Shown piece by piece: positions 42,118 through 50,176 of a stretch of 64,000 nt of DNA; within the stretch, counting starts at the first letter, position 1, and every line of letters begins with the position of its first letter. The stretch spans positions 1 through 64,000 of the forward strand of contig JAFLRP010000129.1 of the NCBI GenBank assembly GCA_022511515.1, read 5' to 3'. The notes under the pieces are model-generated. The model was not told where the DNA came from and searched no databases. It was given only the letters and a program-made list of their open reading frames with translations. Source of the stretch: Acutalibacter sp. Lineage in GTDB: Bacteria > Bacillota > Clostridia > Oscillospirales > Acutalibacteraceae. Both the position numbers and the translations under genes were made by a program.

Positions 42118-43152
42118 TTAGTCAACCGTGAATTTCCACAGAAGCTTCAGGGTATTTTCCACGCCGTCGATGTGAGAGCGCTCGTACCCGTGGGAGGCGT
42201 ACACGCCCGGACCGATCAGCCCGTGGCGCACATCATATCCGGCGGAAAGAGCCGCTTCCGCGTCCGAACCGTAGAAGGGGTACACGTCCACGGCGTAAGC
42301 CGCCTCGGCTTCTTTTGCTGCGTTTACAAGGGCAGTCGTCACCGTGTAATCGTAGGGCCCGCCGGAATCCTTGGCGCAGATGGAGACCTCGCGCTCCGTG
42401 CACTTCAGTCCGTCACCCACACAGCCCATGTCCACGCTGACGATCTCGGACACGTCCTCCGGCACATAGGCCGCCGCGCCGTGGCCGACCTCCTCGTAGA
42501 CCGTGAAATGCAGGTAGACCTTGCGCTTTGGGTCCGCCTTTTTCTCTTTTAGCTCCTTGGCATAGCCCAGCAGGATCGCCGCGCTCAGCTTGTCGTCCAA
42601 AAAGCGGCTTTTGATGTACCCGCTCTCCGTGATGACCGTGCGGGGGTCAAAACAGACAAAGTCGCCCACTTCGATTCCCAGCGCTCTCGTTTCATCGGCG
42701 CTTTTCACCGGCTCGTCGATGAGCACTTCCACGGTGTCGAATTTGCGTTTTGCCGCGCCGTAGTCCCGGTTGACGTGAACGGACGCGTTGCAAAGCTGCA
42801 GGCAGCCCGTATATACCTTGCCCTCCCGGGTGTAAATGCGGCAGTTTTCGGCTTCGCAGTTTTCGGCTCGCAGGCCGCCCACCGGGGAGAGCCGCAGCCG
42901 TCCGTTGCCTTTGACCTCCTGAATGACCGCGCCCAGCGTGTCCACATGAGCCATCAAAAGAAGGCCGTCCAATCTTTCCGGCGCTCCGCCGCCCAGGCAG
43001 ACCGTCACGCCGCCCTTGCGGGTTTTTTCCGGGGCATAGCCCAGCCGAGCCAGCTCCTCCCTGAGATAATCCGCCGCCCGCTCGGTAAAGCCGGACGGGC
43101 TGTCGATGGCGCAAAGCCGTTTGACCTGTTCCATGGTGTATTCCGTGTTCAT
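42118..43152 (-). CDS. M42-family metallo-aminopeptidase
   Basis: A 344-residue zinc or cobalt aminopeptidase. Metal motifs are LMAHVDTLG (His-x-Asp), FLDDKLSAAI, the catalytic Glu pair EEVGHGAA and the end ASHGYERSHIDGVE with the last His ligand. It trims N-terminal residues from peptides in the cytoplasm. It is the first gene after a T-box leader with probable Ala specifier and precedes alaS, so peptide breakdown and Ala-tRNA charging are tuned together. Confidence 0.92.
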   Translation of the reverse strand: MNTEYTMEQVKRLCAIDSPSGFTERAADYLREELARLGYAPEKTRKGGVTVCLGGGAPERLDGLLLMAHVDTLGAVIQEVKGNGRLRLSPVGGLRAENCEAENCRIYTREGKVYTGCLQLCNASVHVNRDYGAAKRKFDTVEVLIDEPVKSADETRALGIEVGDFVCFDPRTVITESGYIKSRFLDDKLSAAILLGYAKELKEKKADPKRKVYLHFTVYEEVGHGAAAYVPEDVSEIVSVDMGCVGDGLKCTEREVSICAKDSGGPYDYTVTTALVNAAKEAEAAYAVDVYPFYGSDAEAALSAGYDVRHGLIGPGVYASHGYERSHIDGVENTLKLLWKFTVD

Positions 43153-43189
43153 AGGTTCCGTCCTTTCTCCTTACAAAAATGTTCCTGAC

Positions 43190-43466
43190 AAAAAATATAG
43201 ACCTGCCGCTCCCGCATGGGACGGACAGGTCCGTGGTACCACCCAAATTGCCGAAGTTATCGCCGTTAGACGATTCCTTTTGGCCGCTCAATTTCTTCGT
43301 TAACGCCGAATTACGCCGCCGCTCCTCGCGGCAGCCGTGCACAGTCATCTCAAGACGACCGTCAAAAGACGGGAGCGGCCTGTGTCCTTTCCCAAACGGC
43401 TTGCACCCACCGCCGTCTCTCTGCATGGTGCCCGGAACACATCTTCTCCGCACGGATTCTTTTATT
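43190..43466 (-). ncRNA. T-box riboswitch leader (probable Ala specifier) before the M42-alaS operon
   Basis: Minus-strand leader with GGGTGGTACCACGG (43244-43231), the stem I AGAGAGACGGCGG with GGGTGCAAGCCG, and a terminator with GACCTG / CAGGTC and TATATTTTTT (43236-43190). The specifier side reads CAGGCCGCTCC opposite GGAGAAGA; with GGAG/CTCC pairing the exposed codon is GCC (Ala), in accord with alaS downstream. Confidence 0.92.
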
Positions 43467-43473
43467 TGGCTTC

Positions 43474-43502
43474 ATTATAGTCTGTTCCTGAAAAACTGTC
43501 AA
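43474..43502 (-). promoter_or_regulatory. Consensus promoter of the M42-alaS T-box operon
   Basis: Minus-strand TTGACA (43502-43497), 17 bp, TATAAT (43479-43474): both hexamers perfect. Confidence 0.88.
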
Positions 43503-43529
43503 TCCCTCTTTTTCGGTGGGATGAAAATA

Positions 43530-43559
43530 TTGACAAACCATGCCATTTCTCGCTATACT
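43530..43559 (+). promoter_or_regulatory. Promoter of the MATE gene
   Basis: TTGACA (43530-43535), 18-bp spacer, TATACT (43554-43559), 70 bases before the ATG and divergent from the T-box promoter 28 bases away. Confidence 0.75.
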
Positions 43560-43629
43560 GTGTGATGGCCGTTTTCTTTTGAAAGGGAAAGCAGGCTTCT
43601 TTTGAGGGGAAGAAAGGGGAAAGGTTCTT

Positions 43630-45033
43630 ATGGAAAAAATCGAGCAGCGGGGGAATGGCTTCTATTCCCAGATCGGCAAGCTGGTCATTCCCATCATCCT
43701 GCAAAATCTCTTGAGCGCGGCGGTGAATTCCGCCGACGTGGTCATGCTGAATTTCGTGGGGCAGTCCAGCATTTCGGCGGTATCTCTTGCCGCCAACTAC
43801 ACCAGCATTCTGTTCATGGTGTTCTACGGGTTGGGCACCGGCGCCACCATGCTGTGCGCCCAATATTTCGGCAAAGGAGACCAGAAGGCCATCGACGCGG
43901 TGGAGGGCATCGCGCTGCGGTTTTCCATCGCTGTCGCCGTGATTTTCGCCGCCGCCGCGTTCACCATTCCGGAAGTGATGATGTGGGGATTTACCACAGA
44001 CCCGGAGCTCATTGAAATCGGCGCGGACTACCTGCGCATTTTGGGCGTCGCCTACCTGTGCTGGGGTCTGACGGAGGTCTATCTCTCCGTCCTGCGCAGC
44101 ATCGGGCGGGTGGCCATCACCACGGTTCTGAACACCTTTGCTTTTACCTTGAATATCGTTCTGAACGCCGTGTTCATCTTCGGGCTGTTTGGCGCGCCGA
44201 AAATGGGTGCCGCCGGCGTGGCATTGGCCACTTCTATTTCTCGCTTGCTGGAGCTGGTGCTCTGTATCATTGTCTCCATCCGCAGTCAGAACGTGAAGCT
44301 CCGGCTTTCCTATATGTTTATCCGCAGCAAGGAACTGCTTTCCGACTTTATGAAAATGGCCATGCCTGCCCTGGCCAACGACGTGGTGTGGGGACTGGGC
44401 TTTTCCATGTACTCCGTGATTATCGGGAGATTTTTGGGCAGCGACGCCGTGGCCGCCAATTCTCTGGCAGTGGTGGTCAGAAACTTCGGCACCATTCTCT
44501 GCTTCGGCATGGCAAATGCCGGAGGGATTTTGTTGGGACAAAAATTCGGCGACAACAAGATGGAGGAAGCGGAATCCGATGCCAGGAAAATCGTGAAGCT
44601 CACGGTCATCACCGGGGCCATCGGCGGGCTCATTGTATTGGCCTCCATGCCGCTGGTGCTGGGCTTTGCGGATTTGACGGAGACCGGCAAGCATTACTTA
44701 AAGGTCATGCTGCTGATCAATTCCTATTACGTCATGGGCGCCGCCGTGAACACCACCCTGATCGCCGGCGTGTTCCGTGCCGGAGGCGACAGCCGGTTCG
44801 GCCTGATTTGCGATTTCATCGACATGTGGGTCTATGCCGTGCCGCTGGGATTCTTCGTCGCCGCAGTATTGAAACTGCCGCCCCTGTGGGTCTATTTTAT
44901 CCTCTGCACGGACGAATTTGTCAAGTGGCCCTGGGTCATTCACCGCTACCGCAGCAAGAAGTGGATGAAGAATATCACCAGAGACAATCTGTTTGAGGAG
45001 CCACCCAAGCCCGAGGAACAGGGCGCGGAATAA
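43630..45033 (+). CDS. MATE-family multidrug/cation efflux transporter
   Basis: A 467-residue membrane protein with about twelve spans in two MATE repeats. FYSQIGKLVIPIILQNLLSAAVNSADVVMLNFVGQ (in parts) is the first repeat start, GLGTGATMLCAQYFGKGD is the conserved loop, and the second repeat begins near FMKMAMPALANDVVWGLGF. It uses Na+ or H+ gradients to expel cationic compounds; substrate not predictable. No regulator is adjacent. Monocistronic, with promoter and terminator. Confidence 0.93.
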   Translation: MEKIEQRGNGFYSQIGKLVIPIILQNLLSAAVNSADVVMLNFVGQSSISAVSLAANYTSILFMVFYGLGTGATMLCAQYFGKGDQKAIDAVEGIALRFSIAVAVIFAAAAFTIPEVMMWGFTTDPELIEIGADYLRILGVAYLCWGLTEVYLSVLRSIGRVAITTVLNTFAFTLNIVLNAVFIFGLFGAPKMGAAGVALATSISRLLELVLCIIVSIRSQNVKLRLSYMFIRSKELLSDFMKMAMPALANDVVWGLGFSMYSVIIGRFLGSDAVAANSLAVVVRNFGTILCFGMANAGGILLGQKFGDNKMEEAESDARKIVKLTVITGAIGGLIVLASMPLVLGFADLTETGKHYLKVMLLINSYYVMGAAVNTTLIAGVFRAGGDSRFGLICDFIDMWVYAVPLGFFVAAVLKLPPLWVYFILCTDEFVKWPWVIHRYRSKKWMKNITRDNLFEEPPKPEEQGAE

Positions 45034-45043
45034 AAAACGACGT

Positions 45044-45088
45044 AATAACTGCCGAAAAGCATCTGCTTTCCGGCAGTTATTTTTTGTG
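45044..45088. terminator. Bidirectional terminator between MATE and murF
   Basis: Stem AATAACTGCCG / CGGCAGTTATT with inner AAAGC/GCTTT and one mismatch, loop ATCT, then TTTTTT. Confidence 0.85.
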
Positions 45089-45094
45089 TTGCTC

Positions 45095-46471
45095 TTAAGA
45101 AAATTTTTCTTTCAGAGAAGCCACGATTTCATCGGTTTTCATGCTGCGGGAGCCCTTGACCAGCACTGCGTCTCCGGGTTGCAAGGTCTCTTTCAAAAAC
45201 GTGCTCGCTTCCCCGTTATCGGCAAACCAGAGGGCGCTTTGCCCGTACCCGGCGGCGATCTCCTTTGCCAGCTCGCCCACGGCGACCAGCAGGTCTACGC
45301 CTTTTTCTCTTGCGTATGTTCCCACCTCAAAATGGCCCTTTGCGGCAAAATCCCCCAGCTCCAGCATATCGGCCAGCACGGCCACGGTTTTGCCGGGATT
45401 TCCCCGGGTAGTCAGCACGTCGATGGCGCTTCGCATGGAATCGGGGCTGGCGTTGTAGCTGTCATCGATCAGGGTCAGTCCCCCGCAATCAAAAATCTGC
45501 TGGCGCATGGCGGGAGCTTTGTACGCGCCGATGGCTCGGGCAGCGTCCTCGGCGGGGACTTTCAAGTACCTCGCCACCGCAAAGGCCGCCAACGCGTTGC
45601 GGACGTTGTGCCGTCCGGCGGCGGGGACAAACAGCTTCTGATGTTCTCCTCCCGGCCCGGTGCAGGTGAAGAACGTGCCCCCGTCCGCTTCCCGCAAGTC
45701 GGAAGCCGTCCAATCGCAGGGGAAATCGACGCCGAACGTCACGACTTTATGAGGGCAGGTTTTTTTCAAACCCGGCAGCAGGTCGTCGTCGCCGTTGACA
45801 AAGAGTGCCCCGTCTTCTGGGAGGTAGTCCGCGATATGGGCCTTTTCCGTGAGTATATTTTCCCGGGTTTTCATGAATTCGATGTGGGACACGCCGATAT
45901 TGGTCATCACCGCGCAGGTGGGTTTTACCACAGCGGCAATGCGCTCCATTTCTCCGGGCATACTGACGCCCATTTCCACCACGGCGGCGGTATGTTCTTT
46001 TTTCAGCCCGCAGACAGTGATGGGCACGCCCACCTGACTATTTTGATTCCCGGCGGTCTTGTGGACATTTCCGGCGGCGCTCAGGGCCTGAGCCACCATT
46101 TCCTTGGCGGTGGTTTTCCCCACGCTGCCGGTGATACCCACCACGGGAATGTCGAATTGGCTTCTGTACCAGGCCGCCGTTTTTTGCAGGGCGGCACGGC
46201 AATCGTCCACCAGCACCAGCGGGCGGTTTTCCCAAGTGACCTTCTGTTCTGTGCGAATGTCCTCTTCGGTGAAAGAGGCCGCACCGCCGCTGTCAAAGGC
46301 CGTCTCAATATAGCGGTGGCCGTCGGTTTTTTCTCCCCGAATGGGAACAAACATCACGCCGGATTTCACTTCCCGGCTGTCCGTGGCGAAAGACGTCACG
46401 ACCGTGTCCTCCTGCCCGCAAAGCAGGGTTCCCCCGGCGGCCTTGACAATTTCAGAAACCTTTAGTCTCAT
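45095..46471 (-). CDS. murF: UDP-MurNAc-tripeptide-D-Ala-D-Ala ligase
   Basis: A 458-residue Mur ligase from ATG 46471 (MRLKVSEIVKAAGG), six bases after GAGGAG; the longer frame to 46510 is not needed. GITGSVGKTTAKEMV is the ATP loop, DSREVKSGVMFVPI the N-terminal substrate region, VVEMGVSMPGEMERI and the domain 3 DDSYNASPDSM follow. It adds D-Ala-D-Ala to the peptidoglycan precursor. It lies 35 bases after murE. Confidence 0.95.
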   Translation of the reverse strand: MRLKVSEIVKAAGGTLLCGQEDTVVTSFATDSREVKSGVMFVPIRGEKTDGHRYIETAFDSGGAASFTEEDIRTEQKVTWENRPLVLVDDCRAALQKTAAWYRSQFDIPVVGITGSVGKTTAKEMVAQALSAAGNVHKTAGNQNSQVGVPITVCGLKKEHTAAVVEMGVSMPGEMERIAAVVKPTCAVMTNIGVSHIEFMKTRENILTEKAHIADYLPEDGALFVNGDDDLLPGLKKTCPHKVVTFGVDFPCDWTASDLREADGGTFFTCTGPGGEHQKLFVPAAGRHNVRNALAAFAVARYLKVPAEDAARAIGAYKAPAMRQQIFDCGGLTLIDDSYNASPDSMRSAIDVLTTRGNPGKTVAVLADMLELGDFAAKGHFEVGTYAREKGVDLLVAVGELAKEIAAGYGQSALWFADNGEASTFLKETLQPGDAVLVKGSRSMKTDEIVASLKEKFS

Positions 46472-46506
46472 ATGCTTCTCCTCGATGTGTAAAGCGATAT
46501 AGTTTA

Positions 46507-47976
46507 TCAAGTATTTTCAGATTTCATGCTGTCCAGCAGTTCTTGGATGACCACCCGCTCGTCAAAGGGGTACTTCTTCCCCTCAATTTCCTGATAGTCT
46601 TCATGGCCTTTTCCCGCCAGCACCACGATATCCCCGTCCTCAGCGTTTTCCAGACACCAGCGGATGGCCTCCCGGCGGTCGGGAATGGTGATATATTCCC
46701 CACCGGTTTTGGCCATGCCGACCTTGATATCCTCGATGATATCATTCACGTTTTCAAACCGGGAATTGTCCGCCGTCAGCACGGAAAGGTCCGCCAATTT
46801 TCCGCTGACCTCGCCCATCTCGTACCGACGGATCTTCGGGCGGTTGCCCCCAGCGCCGAACATGCAGATCAGCCGATGGGGATCGTATTCCCGCAGAGTG
46901 GTGAGGATGTTCTCCATGCCCACGCCGTTGTGGGCGTAATCCAGCAGCAGGGTATAATTTCCCGGCACGGGCACGGGCTCTATCCGACCCTTGACCTTGA
47001 CGGTGCTGAGTCCCCGCTTCACGGCGGATTCCGGGACGCCCAACACATGGCAGCAGCCGATGGCCGCCAAGGCGTTGTAGGCGTTGAATTTACCGGGAAT
47101 GCCCACCTCGGCGGTAAAATTCATGGCCCCGGAAACCTCAAAGGCGATGCCCAAAAAACCGGGGCGGTTCAGGTGGCGGCAGTCCGCCCCTCTGAGCCAC
47201 GCTTCTTTCCCAAAGCCGAACGTCTTGACCTCGCAGGTGTGTCCCCGCAAAATGCCCTCTAAATTGGGATCGTCCAGATTCATCACGCCGGTTTTGCACA
47301 TGGAAAAGAGCAGGGCTTTGCTCTCCATGTACTCCTGCATATCCTTGTGCTCCACCCCGCCGATGTGGTCCTCGGAGAAGTTGGTAAACACGCCCACTGT
47401 AAAGGGGAAACCGTACACTCTCTTGTCCTTCAGGCCGATGGAGGAAGCCTCCATCACGCAGTATTCGCAGCCCTCATTTGCCATTTGCCGCAGATATTTC
47501 TGGACGTCGTAGCTCTGGGGCGTGGTGTTTTCCGTCTTGATAACCGTGTCACCGATCTGCACCCCGATGGTGCCGATGATGCCGGTCTTGTGCCCGGCGG
47601 CTTCCAGAATGGAGCGCACCATGTAGGCTGTGGTGGTTTTTCCCTTGGTGCCGGTAATGCCGATGACCTTGATGTCCCGTTCTGCGGGATTGCCGAAAAA
47701 CTTCGCGCTCAGCACCGCCAGAGCCGCCTTGGTGTCCGGTACGATCACCACCGGGACGTCCCCCGCGTCCACCGGCTCTTCCGCAACGATGGCCTGCGCT
47801 CCGGCTGCCGCCGCCTGCGGTACGTAGTTATGTCCGTCAGAGGACGACCCGCGAAGGCACACGAACACACAGCCCGGTTTGGCCTGTCTGGAATCGTACA
47901 CCACGTCGGTCACTTCCCTGTCGGTTATTCCTGTTTCAACCTCTCCCAGCACGCGTAAAAATTCAGATAACAGCAT
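46507..47976 (-). CDS. murE: UDP-MurNAc-L-Ala-D-Glu-diamino acid ligase
   Basis: A 489-residue Mur ligase: TDVVYDSRQAKPGCVFVCLRG, ATP loop GITGTKGKTTTAYMV, NTTPQSYDVQKYL and LLDYAHNGVGMENIL. The diamino-acid-selecting loop, DNPR in meso-DAP enzymes, reads DNSRFEN here: the Arg is kept, the Pro is Ser. meso-DAP is therefore likely but not proven. Part of a murE-murF pair away from the usual dcw cluster. Confidence 0.94.
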   Translation of the reverse strand: MLLSEFLRVLGEVETGITDREVTDVVYDSRQAKPGCVFVCLRGSSSDGHNYVPQAAAAGAQAIVAEEPVDAGDVPVVIVPDTKAALAVLSAKFFGNPAERDIKVIGITGTKGKTTTAYMVRSILEAAGHKTGIIGTIGVQIGDTVIKTENTTPQSYDVQKYLRQMANEGCEYCVMEASSIGLKDKRVYGFPFTVGVFTNFSEDHIGGVEHKDMQEYMESKALLFSMCKTGVMNLDDPNLEGILRGHTCEVKTFGFGKEAWLRGADCRHLNRPGFLGIAFEVSGAMNFTAEVGIPGKFNAYNALAAIGCCHVLGVPESAVKRGLSTVKVKGRIEPVPVPGNYTLLLDYAHNGVGMENILTTLREYDPHRLICMFGAGGNRPKIRRYEMGEVSGKLADLSVLTADNSRFENVNDIIEDIKVGMAKTGGEYITIPDRREAIRWCLENAEDGDIVVLAGKGHEDYQEIEGKKYPFDERVVIQELLDSMKSENT

Positions 47977-48039
47977 GGTCCTCCATCCTTTCCTGAAATC
48001 GGTTTCATGATACGCTTTTCCCGTAAAAATGTCAATGAA

Positions 48040-49197
48040 TCAGCCCACTGTTTCCCCGCCGCAGAGCAGCCGGTACAGGGTGGGATCGACATGAAATTCC
48101 TCCATGGCCCGCTTGACTTCCAGGAGCGCCTTTTGCCGGCTTTGCTCCGACTTTTCCGGCGCTTTCACCGCCCGAATCAGGATATTCTTGGGCGTGTGGG
48201 ATAAATCCACAAATTCCAAAAGCTGGGCGTGATACCCGGCGTATTCCAGCAGATTCCCTCGGATAGCGTCGGTCAGCAATGCAGCGAACCGCTCTCCCAC
48301 AATGCCGTATCTTGTGAGCAGCGACAGCTCCTCGGTGTGAAGCTGACCGTTCAGCTCGTGCTGACAGCAGGGAACGGAGAAAATCATCTTGCTCCCCCAT
48401 TGAACCGCGTTGTACAAGGCGTAGTCCGTGGCCGTGTCGCAGGCGTGGAGGGTGAGGACCATATCCACGTCGAAGGGGCGGGAAAAACCGCCGATATCCC
48501 CCACCTGAAAAGTCAGGTTTTCGTAGCCGTATTTTTTCGCCGCCGCGTTGCAATTTTTGATCACATCTTCTTTCAGGTCAAGCCCGATCATGTTCAGGGA
48601 AATCCCCCTCACATTGTGAAGATAGTGATACACGATAAAGGTGAGGTAGGATTTTCCGCAGCCGAAGTCGATGATATTGAGATGGGTCAAATTCTGCTTT
48701 CGCACCGCGTCGTCGATGACCTCCAAAAAGCGGTTGATCTGCCGGTACTTGTGGTACATGGGCTTGATCACTTTTCCCTCTTTGGAAAAAATGCCCATGT
48801 CCACCAGCGGCGGGATCACTTCCCCCTCCGGCAGGAGATACTTTTTTATCCTGTTGTGAGAAAGATCCTCCTGTACAGGGACCTCTCCGCTTTTCCGGCG
48901 GTTATAGAGAACTTTCCCCTTTTTCGTGACGCGCACGGCCATTTCAAAGCCCCCGGCCCAAGCGTTCAACTGCCGGAACTCGGCCATCATTTCCAGACAG
49001 ATTTCTCCCAATTTTTCCGAGGGAATATTCTCGTGAAAAGCCTGCTTTTCGGTGAACCGCTCCACCTGATACCCCGTCTCGATGGCGCGGATGACCGCCC
49101 GCCCATAGGGCGTTTCCGGGTAAGCGGGAACGCTCAGCACGATTTTTGAGGGCTCTGCCACCGCGATTTTCTGTATCGTTTCCCGTAAGCTGTCCAT
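48040..49197 (-). CDS. Class I SAM-dependent methyltransferase (Trm13-like/DUF2431-like group)
   Basis: A 385-residue protein from ATG 49197 (MDSLRETIQKIA), with GGAAAAGGAA upstream; the frame to 49236 lacks a site. Residues ~150-320 are the methyltransferase: NIIDFGCGKSYLTFIVYHYL is the SAM motif I, GLDLKEDVI the acidic loop, and TLHACDTATD then SVPCCQHELNGQ are features of a large uncharacterised bacterial family. The ~140-residue N-terminal part is specific to it. An RNA substrate is possible. Not obviously linked to its mur or ilv neighbours. Confidence 0.8.
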   Translation of the reverse strand: MDSLRETIQKIAVAEPSKIVLSVPAYPETPYGRAVIRAIETGYQVERFTEKQAFHENIPSEKLGEICLEMMAEFRQLNAWAGGFEMAVRVTKKGKVLYNRRKSGEVPVQEDLSHNRIKKYLLPEGEVIPPLVDMGIFSKEGKVIKPMYHKYRQINRFLEVIDDAVRKQNLTHLNIIDFGCGKSYLTFIVYHYLHNVRGISLNMIGLDLKEDVIKNCNAAAKKYGYENLTFQVGDIGGFSRPFDVDMVLTLHACDTATDYALYNAVQWGSKMIFSVPCCQHELNGQLHTEELSLLTRYGIVGERFAALLTDAIRGNLLEYAGYHAQLLEFVDLSHTPKNILIRAVKAPEKSEQSRQKALLEVKRAMEEFHVDPTLYRLLCGGETVG

Positions 49198-49267
49198 TTC
49201 CTTTTCCTTTCTCAAAGTTGAAATATTCCAATTCATTATATTCGGTTTTCTCCCGCAAAATCAACTG

Positions 49268-49305
49268 AAAACCGCAAAGCCGGAAAGAATGGCTTTGCGG
49301 TTTTT
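49268..49305. terminator. Bidirectional terminator at the ilvN end
   Basis: Perfect 14-bp stem AAAACCGCAAAGCC / GGCTTTGCGGTTTT with loop GGAAAGAAT, flanked by A and T runs. Confidence 0.87.
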
Positions 49306-49310
49306 GCTTA

Positions 49311-49775
49311 CTACTCCAGAGCGATGACCCCGGTGCGGGTGACCTCCTTCACACCGAAGGGGCGCACCAAATCAAAGAGGGTGTCGCATTTTTCCGGGTC
49401 ACCGGCAAATTTCAGGGTGACGGAATTCTTGCTGACACTGGCCACTTCCGCCTTCATCAGCCTGGCAATTTCATTGATCTCCCCGAAATTTTGGGTATCG
49501 CAGCCGATGCGGACCAGCATCAGCTCCGCCTGCACCGCGTCCGCTCCAAGGGAGCGCACCTTGATGACGGGAATGATTTTATTGAGCTGCTTTTCCATCT
49601 GCTCCAGAATGTAATTGTCTCCGTGTCCCACAATGGTCATTCTGGACACGCCGGGATTTTCCGTAGCGCCCACCGCCAGGCTGTCGATATTGTAACCCCG
49701 CCGGGAAAAGAGGGACACCACCCGGGACAGAACGCCGGGGCGGTTTTCCACCAGCACAGAAAGGGTATATTTCAT
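49311..49775 (-). CDS. ilvN: Acetolactate synthase small (regulatory) subunit
   Basis: A 154-residue subunit from ATG 49775 (MKYTLSVLVENRPGVLSRV), with AAGGAG 7 bases upstream; the longer frame to 49892 has no site. The ACT domain is clear (VLVENRPGVLSRVVSLFSRRGYNIDSLAVG), followed by the C-terminal ACT-like half (RPFGVKEVTRTGVIALE). It activates and gives valine feedback to IlvB. Usually it abuts ilvB; here 401 bases with a structured insert lie between. Confidence 0.94.
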   Translation of the reverse strand: MKYTLSVLVENRPGVLSRVVSLFSRRGYNIDSLAVGATENPGVSRMTIVGHGDNYILEQMEKQLNKIIPVIKVRSLGADAVQAELMLVRIGCDTQNFGEINEIARLMKAEVASVSKNSVTLKFAGDPEKCDTLFDLVRPFGVKEVTRTGVIALE

Positions 49776-49914
49776 TTTTTCGCTCCTTTCCGACGAAATA
49801 TACTTGCAAAACAAAATCAGATTATATAATCGGCAAAGATGTCTTTTTCCCTGAAATACTGCTTTCGCACATGCTGATTTGTACGCTTTCACTAATATTG
49901 CCGTGTGCGATTTT

Positions 49915-50115
49915 CTTTTTTAAGGGGCTTCGTTCTCGCCTGTCGGCTCGGTCGGCGCTGGACGCTCTCCACCGGAGAGCAGCGCCCCTTGCCCCACTTT
50001 TTGATTGCAGCCAGCTATCCCCTTGCAAAAGGAGGGCGTGGGGGCGAAGCCCCCTAAAGAAATTGCGCAAGAAGATACCGAGGATAGGCAAGCGCTAACA
50101 TGCGCAACGGGAACC
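49915..50115. repeat. GC-rich structured insert between ilvB and ilvN
   Basis: This stretch holds strong inverted repeats: GGGGGCTTCGCCCCC (about 50040-50056), GGCGCT...AGCGCC around 49953-49987 with inner CTCTCC/GGAGAG, and a perfect-looking array of GC-rich arms. No protein frame here looks real. Similar GC-rich intergenic blocks occur in gut Clostridia genomes to my recollection, but only one copy is in this window. The rest of 49776-50176 shows no gene. Confidence 0.5.
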
Positions 50116-50176
50116 ACTATGGAAAAGATGTTTTTCCACAAAATATTGGGCAATCTCCGTCTTATGAAAGGAAATA

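Noticed and set aside
49776-50176. tRNA or insertion sequence in the ilvB-ilvN gap
   Set aside because: No cloverleaf with T-loop GTTCGANTC, no transposase fragment and no convincing terminal repeats or target duplication.
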